A stretch of DNA of 9,712 nt from an uncultured Verrucomicrobiota bacterium (GCA_903863315.1 CAIPBN010000751.1:1-9712); one strand, 5' to 3'; positions 1 through 7,971 are shown, numbered from the stretch's first letter. Numbers and translations are program-made. Notes: generated by a model from the sequence alone, not told the origin.

Positions 1-1
1 C

Positions 2-28
2 GAAACCGACCACTGGCTCCAGTTTTAG
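2..28 (+). CDS. Possible C-terminal tail of an upstream gene (partial)
   Basis: Reading from base 2 gives eight sense codons (ETDHWLQF) and a TAG stop at 26-28. Six of the eight sense codons end in G or C, like the confirmed genes here, whereas the neighbouring + frame that stops at 34-36 has A/T-rich third positions. If real, it is a gene ending about 40 bases before selO on the same strand. The piece is far too short to identify a family, and chance is a serious alternative. Confidence 0.25.
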   Translation, partial: ETDHWLQF

Positions 29-67
29 CAGGTTGAGGAGCGTCCGCATACCACCTCGCATCACGTC

Positions 68-1543
68 ATGCCCACGCCCTCTGAATTATCCGCCGTCCAA
101 GCTGGCTGGCACTTCGACCATTCCTACGCTCAGTTGCCGCCCTCGTTCCATTCCCGGGTGCATCCCACGCCCGTCGCTGAACCCCGCCTCGTGCTCCTCA
201 ACCGGCCGCTGGCACAATCACTCGGGCTCGACCCTGCGGCGCTCTGTGGTCCCGATGCGGCCGCCTGTTTCACGGGCAACCAAATGTTCGCCGGAGCCGC
301 GCCTATCGCCCAAGCCTACGCCGGACACCAGTTCGGCAACCTTGCGCGGCTGGGCGACGGACGCGCCATCCTGCTCGGCGAACACCTTACGCCCGCAGGC
401 CAGCGCCTGGACATCCAGTTGAAGGGCCCCGGCCGCACCCCATATTCGCGAGGGGGCGATGGCCGGGCCGCGCTCGGCCCCATGCTGCGCGAATACCTCG
501 TCAGCGAGGCCATGCACGCGCTCGGCATTCCGACCACCCGCAGCCTCGCCGTGGCCGGCACCGGCGAACCGGTTTTCCGCGAGCAGCCGCTCCCGGGTGC
601 GGTCCTCACCCGCGTCGCCGCCAGCCACATCCGGGTTGGCACCTTCGAATACTTCGCCGCCCTGGGAGACGCCGAGGCGCTGCGCGTTCTAGCCGACTAC
701 ACGCTCCGACGCCACTACCCGGACCGGGCGGAGTCGGAGAATCCGGTGCTCGGACTGCTGGAAGGAGTGATGGAACGGCAGGCTTCGCTCATCGCCCACT
801 GGATGCGCGTTGGCTTCGTGCACGGGGTGATGAACACCGACAACATGGCGCTCTCCGGCGAGACCATCGACTACGGCCCCTGCGCCTTCCTTGACGCCTA
901 CAACCCGGCGACGGTCTTCAGCTCCATCGATCACCACGGTCGCTACGCGTTCGGGCAGCAACCCCGGATTGCCGCGTGGAATCTGGCCCGTTTCGCCGAG
1001 GCCTTGCTGCCCATCCTGCACCCGGAACCGGAGGCAGCCCTGGCCCTCGCCAACGAGGCCCTCGAATCCTTTGCCACGCGCTTTCAGCACCATTGGATCG
1101 CCGCCCTGCGCGCCAAACTCGGCATCTTCACCGAGGAACCGGAAGATGCCGACCTTGCCGAAGCCCTGCTCCGCTGGATGCACCAGACCCGCGCCGATTA
1201 CACTCACACGTTCCGGAACCTCCGGGCGGACCAGACCCCGGCCGCTTTGGCTGACGCCGTGTTCAGCGCCTGGCACCGGCGCTGGACCGAACGCCTCGCC
1301 CGGCAACCGCAGCCGTGGGCGGAAGTGGCCCGGCTCATGCACGCCCACAACCCGGCCGTGATTCCCCGGAATCACGAAGTGGAAGCCGCGCTCGCCGCCG
1401 CCACCACGGCGAACAACATCGCACCGCTGGAACACCTGCTTGCCGCCCTGGCCCGACCCTACGACGAAGCGGGTCAGCCTGAAGGGCTCCTGAATCCCCC
1501 ACCTCCGGGAACTCCAGTTTGTCGCACCTTCTGCGGCACTTGA
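68..1543 (+). CDS. selO: Protein adenylyltransferase SelO (YdiU/UPF0061 family)
   Basis: SelO is a pseudokinase-fold enzyme that transfers AMP from ATP to Ser, Thr or Tyr of proteins, and is linked to redox homeostasis. The 491 residues match the usual bacterial length of about 480. Recognisable family blocks are AGHQFGN (85-91), the LARLGDGRA loop (92-100), QLKGPGRTPYSRGGDGRA (117-134), TRVAASHIRVGTFEY (181-195), HGVMNTDNM (252-260) and ETIDYGP (265-271). Residues known to bind ATP and metal in Pseudomonas syringae SelO (K113, R176, D252, N253, D262) align here with K119, R182, D258, N259 and D268 at a constant offset of six, so it should be active. The C-terminus CRTFCGT carries Cys489 where animal orthologues have selenocysteine near the end. 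A second Cys485 replaces the more usual Tyr. There is no signal peptide, so it is probably cytosolic. ATG 68 is chosen because the family N-terminus starts within about 15 residues; no Shine-Dalgarno is evident. The 3' neighbour is convergent. Confidence 0.95.
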   Translation: MPTPSELSAVQAGWHFDHSYAQLPPSFHSRVHPTPVAEPRLVLLNRPLAQSLGLDPAALCGPDAAACFTGNQMFAGAAPIAQAYAGHQFGNLARLGDGRAILLGEHLTPAGQRLDIQLKGPGRTPYSRGGDGRAALGPMLREYLVSEAMHALGIPTTRSLAVAGTGEPVFREQPLPGAVLTRVAASHIRVGTFEYFAALGDAEALRVLADYTLRRHYPDRAESENPVLGLLEGVMERQASLIAHWMRVGFVHGVMNTDNMALSGETIDYGPCAFLDAYNPATVFSSIDHHGRYAFGQQPRIAAWNLARFAEALLPILHPEPEAALALANEALESFATRFQHHWIAALRAKLGIFTEEPEDADLAEALLRWMHQTRADYTHTFRNLRADQTPAALADAVFSAWHRRWTERLARQPQPWAEVARLMHAHNPAVIPRNHEVEAALAAATTANNIAPLEHLLAALARPYDEAGQPEGLLNPPPPGTPVCRTFCGT

Positions 1544-1575
1544 GCTCGGAGTGATTCGCTCAACCAGCCGGAGCG

Positions 1576-1593
1576 GCGAGCCGGAAGGCTCGC
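1576..1593. other. Compact hairpin with GGAA tetraloop between convergent genes
   Basis: Seven perfect base pairs (GCGAGCC with GGCTCGC) close a four-base GGAA loop, a GNRA-type loop, and one further G-U pair can form outside. It lies 33 bases after the selO stop and 110 bases beyond the end of the convergent kinase gene. There is no immediate T-tract; the nearest is TTTT at 1609-1612, so a classical intrinsic terminator is doubtful. It could be an RNA-stabilising 3' end, or a copy of a small dispersed palindromic repeat. Confidence 0.4.
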
Positions 1594-1702
1594 TATCCGC
1601 GCCACGTCGTTTTAACCAGCGGCCATGACCCAAACCCAGTTGCAGAACTTGATACACACGACTACGGGCACAGCCACCGCTCACCGGCGTTTGGCGGGGT
1701 GC

Positions 1703-4162
1703 TCAGTTGCCCGGTCCGGCCGGATGGAGTTCCTCGTGGAGGGCGTTGAGCAGCGCCTCGACGCTGAACGGCTTGTTGAGGTGATGCCGAATCCCTTTGG
1801 ATCGGAGCTCGGTGTGGCGCTCGGGCTGGCCAGGCTGATTGGACAGACCGCTCACGGTGATGATGCGGACTTGTGAATTAAGCCGTTGCAACGAGCGGAT
1901 GAGCGCCACGCCGTCCATCAGCGGCATCATGATGTCCGTCACCACCACGGCAATCTGCTGGGCATGCTGCGCGTATACCGCCACCGCTGCCGCGCCGTCC
2001 TCCGCCACCAAAACCCGGTAGCCGTGGCCTTCGAGCATGCTCCTGGTGACGGCGAGCACGGCGGGTTCGTCATCCACCACGAGGATGGTTTCTCCGTGCC
2101 CGGAGCGCAGCGGCTCCGTCCGCGCCGGCCCCGCCACCGTGGCGCTGGACTTGTCGGCTGGCAAATACACCTCAAACGTCGTGCCCTTGCCGGGCACGGA
2201 CTGGACTTCGAGGAAGCCGCCGTGGCTGCGGATGATCCCGAGCACTGTTGGCAACCCCAGGCCGGTGCCCTGCCCGTGCGGCTTGGTCGTGAAGAACGGC
2301 TCGAAGATGCGATCCAGCACCTCCGGCGGCATGCCCGTGCCGGTATCGGTCACCTTGAGCAGCACGTAGTCGCCCGGTTTCGCGCCCGGATGCTTCAGGA
2401 CTGCGGCCTCGTCGAGGTGCAGATTGTGGGCGGAGTAGTGAATCTGGCCGCCGTCGGGCAGCGCATCCCGCGCGTTGACGCTCAGGTTCAGCAACACTTG
2501 ATGGAGCTGGGAGGCATCGGCCTTGAGCGGCCAGAGGTCAGCGGCCAGGTCGCTGTGCAAGGTGATGTTCCGCGGAAAGGTCTCCTCGGCCATGTGCCGG
2601 ATGTCCTTGATGATGTGGCGCAATTGCACGATGGCCCGCTCGCCGTCGGTGCCGCGGGCGAAGGTGAGCACCTGCTTCACGATGCCCGCCCCGCGCTGCG
2701 TGCTGGTGAGCATGGAATCGATCACCGGACGGATCTTGTCCGGCAAAGGCACCTGCTGGAGCAGCTCCAGCCCCATGCTGATCGGCGCGAGCACGTTATT
2801 CAGGTCATGCGCAATGCCGCCGGCGAGCATGCCCACGCTCTCCATGCGCTGGGCGCGGAGGAATTGCTTTTCCATGGCCTTCTTCTCCGTGATGTCCTGC
2901 TTGATCGCGATGTAGTGCGTAATCACCCCCGCTGCGTCCTTCACCGGCGTGATCGTCGCGTCTTCTTCCAAGGGGCTGCCGTCTTTGCGCTGGTTGTGGA
3001 TTTCGCCATGCCATACCTGGCCGGACGAGATCGTCCGCCACATCTCCTGATAGAACTCCGGCGGATGCTGGCCGGACTTGAGCACGCGCGGGCTGTGGCC
3101 CACAGCCTCTTGACTCGTGTAGCCGGTGATCCGGGTGAAGGCGTCGTTCACCCACTCGATCGTGCCTTTCGTATCCGTAATAATGATCACATTGGCGGCC
3201 GCATCCAAGGCGGCGCTTTGGAGGTTCAATCGCGCCTCGGCGGCCTTGCGCCCCGCAATGTTGCGGATAATTCCGCTGTAGAACGTGTCAGCGCCGATTT
3301 GCCACCCGGAGATGGCGAGTTCGATGGGAAACTCCCGACCGTCTTTATGCAGTCCCGCCACCTCCACGGCACCGGTTAGCCGCCGTTCGCCGCCGGACCC
3401 CACGCGTTGGATGCCGGCACGGTGCGCTTCGCGAAAACGCTCCGGCATGAGCCGCGCCATGGGCTGCCCTTTGATCTCGGCTTCGGCATAGCCAAACATC
3501 TCTGCGGCCGCCTGGTTCCAGCCGATGATGTTGCCCGCGCCGTCGGCGGTGACGATGGCGTCAAAGGCCGACTGCACCAGCGCTTGGACTTTCTGCTCAC
3601 TTTGCTGCAACGCCTTGAGCGATTCGGACAACTGGCGATTCAGGTCCTCCGCCCGCCGGCGCGCTTCAATCGAATCTTCGGCCAGGTTCAGACTCCCCAG
3701 CTGGGCTCGGGCGGCAGCTTCCTTTTCCAGCCGAAGCTCTTCGGCCTGCACGCGCAGCCTGCGCGTTATATCGATGAGGCGGACATACCCGTTCACCCGC
3801 GCGAGCAATTCCCGGTTGGCGATGGAGCGGAGGATGTAGCCGTCCGCGCCCGCTTCAAATCCATCCACCCGGTCAGTCGCTTCCGTGTAGGTGCCCGAAG
3901 CCAGCACCACGAAACAAGCGGCCAAGGCTGGGTCTGCCTTGATCCGGCGGCAGGCTTCCAGTCCATCCAAGCGCGGCATGTCCCGATCCAGCAGCAGCAA
4001 ATCCGGTGGATTGGTTTGCATCGCCTGCAAGGCCGCTATGCCGTCGGCTGCCGATGCCACCACGTAGCCCGCCTTGGCCAGCAGGCGCGTCGTGCCCATC
4101 ACCACCTCGGCATCGTCATCCACGACGAGGATTTTGAATTCGGCTGGGTTGATGGAGTTCAT
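1703..4162 (-). CDS. Soluble hybrid histidine kinase (REC-PAS-PAS-HisKA-HATPase-REC)
   Basis: This 819-aa protein is a cytoplasmic sensor kinase and phosphorelay component. It opens with a receiver (about 9-128): acidic pocket D15/D16, phosphoacceptor D59 (LLDRDMPRLDG), S89, and R112-S113 where Lys-Pro is usual. A coiled coil (about 135-192) leads to PAS1 (about 193-305) and PAS2 (about 314-428). The HisKA H-box is GGIAHDLNN with H452. The ATPase core has an N-box around N559-N563, G1 DTGTG (606-610), the F-box EPFFTTK (621-627) and G2 GQGTGLGL (630-637). A C-terminal receiver (about 692-812) has D697/D698, D743 (VTDIMMPLMDG), S771 and K797. All residues for autophosphorylation and transfer to the C-terminal receiver are present. 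No membrane segment or signal peptide is seen, so input must come from the PAS domains, the first receiver or a partner. It is the last gene of the - strand operon. Its ATG overlaps the stop of the broken small gene as ATGA, and there is no separate Shine-Dalgarno, which points to translational coupling. Confidence 0.93.
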   Translation of the reverse strand: MNSINPAEFKILVVDDDAEVVMGTTRLLAKAGYVVASAADGIAALQAMQTNPPDLLLLDRDMPRLDGLEACRRIKADPALAACFVVLASGTYTEATDRVDGFEAGADGYILRSIANRELLARVNGYVRLIDITRRLRVQAEELRLEKEAAARAQLGSLNLAEDSIEARRRAEDLNRQLSESLKALQQSEQKVQALVQSAFDAIVTADGAGNIIGWNQAAAEMFGYAEAEIKGQPMARLMPERFREAHRAGIQRVGSGGERRLTGAVEVAGLHKDGREFPIELAISGWQIGADTFYSGIIRNIAGRKAAEARLNLQSAALDAAANVIIITDTKGTIEWVNDAFTRITGYTSQEAVGHSPRVLKSGQHPPEFYQEMWRTISSGQVWHGEIHNQRKDGSPLEEDATITPVKDAAGVITHYIAIKQDITEKKAMEKQFLRAQRMESVGMLAGGIAHDLNNVLAPISMGLELLQQVPLPDKIRPVIDSMLTSTQRGAGIVKQVLTFARGTDGERAIVQLRHIIKDIRHMAEETFPRNITLHSDLAADLWPLKADASQLHQVLLNLSVNARDALPDGGQIHYSAHNLHLDEAAVLKHPGAKPGDYVLLKVTDTGTGMPPEVLDRIFEPFFTTKPHGQGTGLGLPTVLGIIRSHGGFLEVQSVPGKGTTFEVYLPADKSSATVAGPARTEPLRSGHGETILVVDDEPAVLAVTRSMLEGHGYRVLVAEDGAAAVAVYAQHAQQIAVVVTDIMMPLMDGVALIRSLQRLNSQVRIITVSGLSNQPGQPERHTELRSKGIRHHLNKPFSVEALLNALHEELHPAGPGN

Positions 4163-4555
4163 AGGGCGTTGCGGGGGGGGGGAGGCGGCGCTTGGTGTTC
4201 AGCGGCGAGCTGGCTGGCACGAGTCAGAAGGGCTGTCACCGCCTTGAGCCAGGCCATGGGAAAACGGGCCGGATCGGAAAGCCACGGACGCAGGCTCTCG
4301 ACGGCGCGTTCGCAGCCGCCCCCCGGTCATCGACGACGGCCGCCGCGAGCAGCGCGCCGGTGTGCGGGAAACGCGCGCTCCAATCCGGCCCGACCGCTGC
4401 ACGAGGCCAGGGTAGAGCTCGCGCAAATCCGGCGTCGCGGCCAGCCAAGCTTCAAACTCGGCTTGGCACTGGGCGCGGTCATTGGTCAGGAGCCCCGCCA
4501 CGTAACAACGGCAGGATTCCTCGCGGTTCAACGGTGGGGCAAGTGACGCTGGCAT
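4159..4555 (-). pseudogene. Small gene disrupted by two apparent single-base frameshifts, between sensor and hybrid kinase
   Basis: From ATG at 4555-4553, seven bases after the sensor stop, one frame reads MPASLAPPLNREESCRCYVA... through ...ELYPGLVQRS. At the GGG run at 4389-4391 coding character moves to a second frame (PDWSARFPHTGALLAAAVVDDRG). At the six-base run 4319-4324 it moves to a third (CERAVESLRPWLSDPARF then PMAWLKAVTALLTRASQLA). This third frame runs through a G10/C10 tract and stops at TGA 4161-4159, overlapping the kinase ATG as ATGA. Adding one base at each of the first two runs restores a single frame of 132 codons. All three segments have high G/C third positions and helical, Leu/Ala-rich composition, so this was, or is, a gene. 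The family is not recognised with confidence. The part YVAGLLTNDRAQCQAEFEAW (about residues 18-37) followed by TPDLRELYPGLVQRS resembles the helical cap domain of modular cobalamin-binding proteins (B12-binding_2), but the usual LWE motif is not seen. Either a decaying gene or base-calling errors at G-runs would explain it. Confidence 0.6.
4173..4182. repeat. G10/C10 homopolymer just upstream of the hybrid-kinase start
   Basis: Ten consecutive G on the + strand (C on the coding strand) end 10 bases before the kinase ATG. The tract encodes a short proline run at the end of the small upstream gene. With ten bases present, that gene's last frame stops exactly at the ATGA overlap. Losing one base would move the stop to 4118-4116, inside the kinase. 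Long mononucleotide runs are prone to replication slippage and to sequencing error. Confidence 0.85.
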
Positions 4556-4562
4556 ATTGGGG

Positions 4563-7500
4563 CTAAGACTGCGGCTGGGCCGGAGCGGCGACCACCGGGA
4601 TGACATACCGGGGCGGCTCCCCCAGCTTCTGGCACAGGTCGTTGATCTGGCCCTTGAGCTCGACCATGCGCACCTCGCGGTCCACCGCCACCCGGTTGAA
4701 GCGCACCAGCAGGTCGTTGCGGGCCTGCAGTTCCGTGGCTGTTTTCACCAGCGCTTGCTCCGCCCGCTTGCGCTCGGTGATGTCCTGCACCGTGCCGAGG
4801 ATGTGAGGGGGGTGGTTCTCGGTGTCAGTAATCCGGTCGCCCCTACCACTCAGAAACCGGACCGTGCCGTCCGGCCAGACGCAGCGGAACTCAAGTTCAG
4901 CAGGCCTTTCTCCCGCGCCGCAGGCGCGCACCCATTCCTCCATCCTTGGCCGGTCTTCAGGATGAATCAAATTGACCAGCGCATCGATGGTCGGGCTGAA
5001 CGTTTCCGGCGAGACGCCGTAGAGGTGATACGTCTCGTCCGTCCATTGGATCGGGCCGGTGAAATTCCAGGACCAACAACCAATTTGGGCAACGCGTTGG
5101 GACTCCGACAGCAAACGGTCTTTCTCCTGCAATGCCACCTCCGCCCGCCGGCGGTCGCTGATGTCGCGAATGTTGCACTGGATCACCTTCTGGCCAGCCA
5201 CGTCATAGACATTGCTGACGAACTCCACCTCGATCTGCCGTCCCTCACTGGTCTCCAGCGGCAAATGATCGTAGCGGACGTATTCCTGCTGCTGCAGCTC
5301 GGCAAACTTCTCCTGGTTGGCGACCAGATTCCGCAAGAAGCCAACTTCCCAGAGCTTCTTCCGGAGGAATTCCTCCTTGGAGAAGCCCAGCAGGTTGATC
5401 AGGAAGGGGTTCGCATCCTCGATCATCCCGGTCTCGGCATTGAGAATAAAGATGCCGTCCTGCGCCGCCTCGAAGAGCCGGCGGTAGCGGCGCTCGGAGG
5501 CGGCCAGCAGGGCGTCCGCCAGCTTGCGTGCGGTGATGTCCGCGTGCGTGCCGATCATCCGCCGGGGCTGTCCGGCGGCATCGCGTTCGATCAGCCGGCC
5601 GACCGAGAGCAGCCACTTATACTCGCCCGTCCGCGTCCGCTGACGGAATTCCACCCGGTATTCGGCGCGCTTGCCCGCGAGGTAGTCGGCCAAGATTTGG
5701 CCAGTCAGTTCGCGGTCTTCCGGATGCAACCGGTCGCGCCAAGCTGCTGCGGTTTCGTGGAAATCAGCCGGATCGTAGCCCAGTATCAGCGCGTATTCCG
5801 GATTCACCAACACCTCGCCGGTCTGCACATTAAAGTCGTAGATGCCCAAATTCCCGGCGTGTAGCGCCAGCGCCAGACGTTCCGCCGTCTCCGCCAGACC
5901 GCGCTCGGCGGCCTGCCGCCCCTCGCGCATCCGGATTAGCCCCAAGCCCAGCGCCAGATCGCCCGCCAGCTGGGCCAGCAGCTTGGACTCCTCCTCATCG
6001 AAGCGGTTCACCTCGGCCGAATACATGTTCAAGGTGCCGAGCACGACATTCTCGTGAACCAGCGGGAAAACGCCCGTGGACCGGTAGCCGCGCTGGAGGG
6101 CAGCGTCCCGCCAGGGGGCAAAGTGCGGGGCATTCGCTATGTCGCGGCAGGTCTGCGGCAGCCGGGTGCGGATTGCCACGCCCGTGGGGCCCTGGCCGCG
6201 CTCGCTATCCGCCCAAGTGATGTGGGCCGCGCTCACGTAACCCTCCTCAACCCCGGCCCAGGCCACCGGACGAACGGTTTTCTCCGCATCCTGCTCGGCA
6301 TAACCGACCCAGACCATGCGATAGCCACCCTCGCCCACGATCAGGCGGCACACCTGCTCCAGCAGTTCCTGCTCCGAATCCAGCCGCTTAATGATTTGAT
6401 TGCAATCCACCAGCATGCGCAGCGCCCGGTTCGCCGCCGCCAGGTCTTGCTGCGTTCTGAAGTGCTCGGTGAGGTCCATCACATAGCAGCGGAAGCTCGG
6501 CACCCCGGCCGTCGCCGAAAGCGTGATGCCAAAATTGCGCTCCGCCCGTTTCAACTCGTAGGCCTGCCGCACCCCCTGCCCCGCCACCACCTGGGTCACG
6601 AGCTGGGCGAAGTTGGCCGGCAGAAAATCCGCCGGGACCATCTGGCATTCCGCGCAGACCGTGCGCGTCGCCTCATTGGACAGCGTCACTTTCCCCTCCG
6701 CGTCGAACTCCAGCACCGGATTCGGATTAAGCATGGGAAACGCCGCGTAACGCCCGATGCGCTGCAGCATCTCCGTGCGCTCCGTGATGTCCTGCACGAA
6801 CCCAAAGAGCTGGGTCACCTCGGCCGTCTGCGGGTCCGCGTGAAACTGGGCATGCAATTCCAGCGTGCGCGACCGGCCGTCGGCATTCAGCAGGGAGAAT
6901 CTCGCCTCCACCGCGCCGGCTTTGGCCCGCGCGGTGGCCACCGCCGCGAGCAAGTCCTGCCGCTCCTCCTCCCGCAGGCGCGCGAGCAAGTCCTCCTTGG
7001 CGATGAGGTTCCGCTCCGAGCCGAGCCCGAGGTGGCTGCAGAAAGTCTGGTCCGGGTGGATCTCATCGGTCCGCAAGTTCCACTCGAAGCTCCCCAGCCG
7101 CCCAGCTGCGAGGGCTTGCTTCATGCGGTCTTTGATCCGGTGCTTTTCCTGCACCAGCCGGTGCTCGGCAGTGATGTCCCGGCAATGCAGCAGCACTGCG
7201 CTGACATCCGCGTGATCCAGCAGGTTCCGCGCGAGGATTTCCACGAGGCGCGCACCGCCGGACGCCGACTTCAGGTGCAATGGAAAGCGGTGGAGCTCCC
7301 GGGCGCTGCCCGACACCAGCGCCAGCATCCGCACTGCCAGCGCACGATCCGCCTCGGTTACCAAGTTGAGGAGCAACTGGCCCTGCACCTCCACCGGCGT
7401 CCGGCCCAGCAGCGTCCGCACCGCTTCCGAGGCGTAAACGACCTGCCCGGCCGCATCCAGTGTCAACAGCAGTTCCGAGGCTTCATCCACCAGATGCCGG

Positions 7501-7847
7501 AACCGCGCGTCCGACTTGCGCTGAGCCGCCTCCAATTCGGCTTGGATACGACTCGCGCGAATGAGGAGCCAGAAAACGAAGACCGCTAGCAGGGTGTTGA
7601 TCACCATCTGGCTCCCCAACTGGAGCCACAGCGCAGGCGAGAACGTTTCCAGCTCCGGATGCTGCAGAATCCCGAACCCAATGGTCGCCGAGGCGGACAC
7701 CAACACACAAAGGGCACTGTATCTCAGGGCCCGCTTCACCACGACTGGAGGCAGATTGAACATCTCGGAAAGCCGAGCGGCGCTTCCGATGAAGCGCATC
7801 GCTGGCGTCCCATGATCGTAGTGCCCGCTCCCAAAACGAGCAACCAC
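4563..7847 (-). CDS. Membrane-anchored multi-PAS/GAF sensor protein without kinase domain
   Basis: This is a 1094-aa input-only signalling protein. Two probable membrane helices (about 39-61 and 80-97) flank a very short loop. The cytoplasmic part then holds PAS1 (about 113-230, ending CRDITAEH), PAS2 (245-358, ending FVQDITERTE), PAS3 (365-465), a GAF domain (480-640; GYRMVWVGYAE at 508-518, ERGQGPTGVAIRT at 549-561, VLGTLNMYS at 602-610), PAS4 (652-776), PAS5 (784-903) and PAS6 (905-1030). A coiled tail (1030-1081) has ELKGQINDLCQKLGEPPRY, a sequence type that in my recollection often follows PAS arrays just before a kinase module. No H-box, ATPase, GGDEF, EAL or HTH motif follows. The protein ends naturally in a Pro/Ala tail, with no sign of truncation. 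It probably signals through the co-transcribed hybrid kinase. Ligands or cofactors of the PAS and GAF domains cannot be told from sequence. The start is GTG at 7847, with GAGGTG at 7859-7864 as a possible ribosome site (11-base spacing). ATG codons at 7799 and 7763 are alternatives that keep both helices. Confidence 0.92.
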   Translation of the reverse strand: MVARFGSGHYDHGTPAMRFIGSAARLSEMFNLPPVVVKRALRYSALCVLVSASATIGFGILQHPELETFSPALWLQLGSQMVINTLLAVFVFWLLIRASRIQAELEAAQRKSDARFRHLVDEASELLLTLDAAGQVVYASEAVRTLLGRTPVEVQGQLLLNLVTEADRALAVRMLALVSGSARELHRFPLHLKSASGGARLVEILARNLLDHADVSAVLLHCRDITAEHRLVQEKHRIKDRMKQALAAGRLGSFEWNLRTDEIHPDQTFCSHLGLGSERNLIAKEDLLARLREEERQDLLAAVATARAKAGAVEARFSLLNADGRSRTLELHAQFHADPQTAEVTQLFGFVQDITERTEMLQRIGRYAAFPMLNPNPVLEFDAEGKVTLSNEATRTVCAECQMVPADFLPANFAQLVTQVVAGQGVRQAYELKRAERNFGITLSATAGVPSFRCYVMDLTEHFRTQQDLAAANRALRMLVDCNQIIKRLDSEQELLEQVCRLIVGEGGYRMVWVGYAEQDAEKTVRPVAWAGVEEGYVSAAHITWADSERGQGPTGVAIRTRLPQTCRDIANAPHFAPWRDAALQRGYRSTGVFPLVHENVVLGTLNMYSAEVNRFDEEESKLLAQLAGDLALGLGLIRMREGRQAAERGLAETAERLALALHAGNLGIYDFNVQTGEVLVNPEYALILGYDPADFHETAAAWRDRLHPEDRELTGQILADYLAGKRAEYRVEFRQRTRTGEYKWLLSVGRLIERDAAGQPRRMIGTHADITARKLADALLAASERRYRRLFEAAQDGIFILNAETGMIEDANPFLINLLGFSKEEFLRKKLWEVGFLRNLVANQEKFAELQQQEYVRYDHLPLETSEGRQIEVEFVSNVYDVAGQKVIQCNIRDISDRRRAEVALQEKDRLLSESQRVAQIGCWSWNFTGPIQWTDETYHLYGVSPETFSPTIDALVNLIHPEDRPRMEEWVRACGAGERPAELEFRCVWPDGTVRFLSGRGDRITDTENHPPHILGTVQDITERKRAEQALVKTATELQARNDLLVRFNRVAVDREVRMVELKGQINDLCQKLGEPPRYVIPVVAAPAQPQS

Positions 7848-7879
7848 CCAGTCTTGCCCACCTCGCCCTCCTTCTTGTC

Positions 7880-7905
7880 CTGGGTCAGCGGGGTGGCTGG
7901 CCCAG
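7880..7905. other. Strong 10-bp hairpin in the divergent region
   Basis: CTGGGTCAGC (7880-7889) pairs with GCTGGCCCAG (7896-7905) across a GGGGTG loop, with one G-U pair. The stem can extend outward by one G-C pair (7879-7906) and one more wobble. TTTT at 7914-7917 follows the stem on the + strand after eight bases. It could be an attenuator or protective structure in a + leader transcript, or an inverted-repeat protein site. Its role is unknown. Confidence 0.5.
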
Positions 7906-7971
7906 GGAAGCGGGTTTTAGTGATGCCATCGCCGCGCATGAGCCTAAAACATTTGACGCCTCCCCGGCTAC

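Noticed and set aside
1608..1614. T-run after the 1576-1593 hairpin as an intrinsic terminator
   Set aside because: Only four T, 15 bases after the stem, which is too short and too distant for a confident rho-independent terminator.
689..1684. - strand open frame of 331 codons opposite selO
   Set aside because: selO is unmistakable on the + strand. The antisense product has only Gly/Arg/Val-rich repetitive composition.
1886..3379. Long + strand open frame (497 codons) opposite the hybrid kinase
   Set aside because: It is antisense to a gene with clear domains. Its translation is His/Arg/Val/Gly-rich with no domain, as expected from the complement of a GC-rich coding sequence.
3407..4546. 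+ strand open frame of 379 codons spanning the small gene and kinase N-terminus
   Set aside because: Its composition is low-complexity and no motif is visible. It spans the complement of two separate - strand genes, whose endpoints fit an operon far better.
4199..4606. 135-codon - strand frame starting upstream of the sensor stop and taken as one intact protein
   Set aside because: Only the first part from the ATG at 4555 looks coding. After about base 4391 it turns into Arg/Ser/Pro-rich sequence, while the other two frames become coding-like, so it is treated as a frameshifted gene.
4777..7190. Recurring GTGATGTCC-like strings along the sensor gene
   Set aside because: They are the complement of the DIT(E/A) codons that end successive PAS domains, so they reflect domain repetition and are not a DNA repeat or CRISPR array.
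4557..7589. Two + strand open frames of 435 and 511 codons opposite the sensor gene
   Set aside because: Both are antisense shadows of the PAS/GAF sensor, without recognisable domains or ribosome sites.
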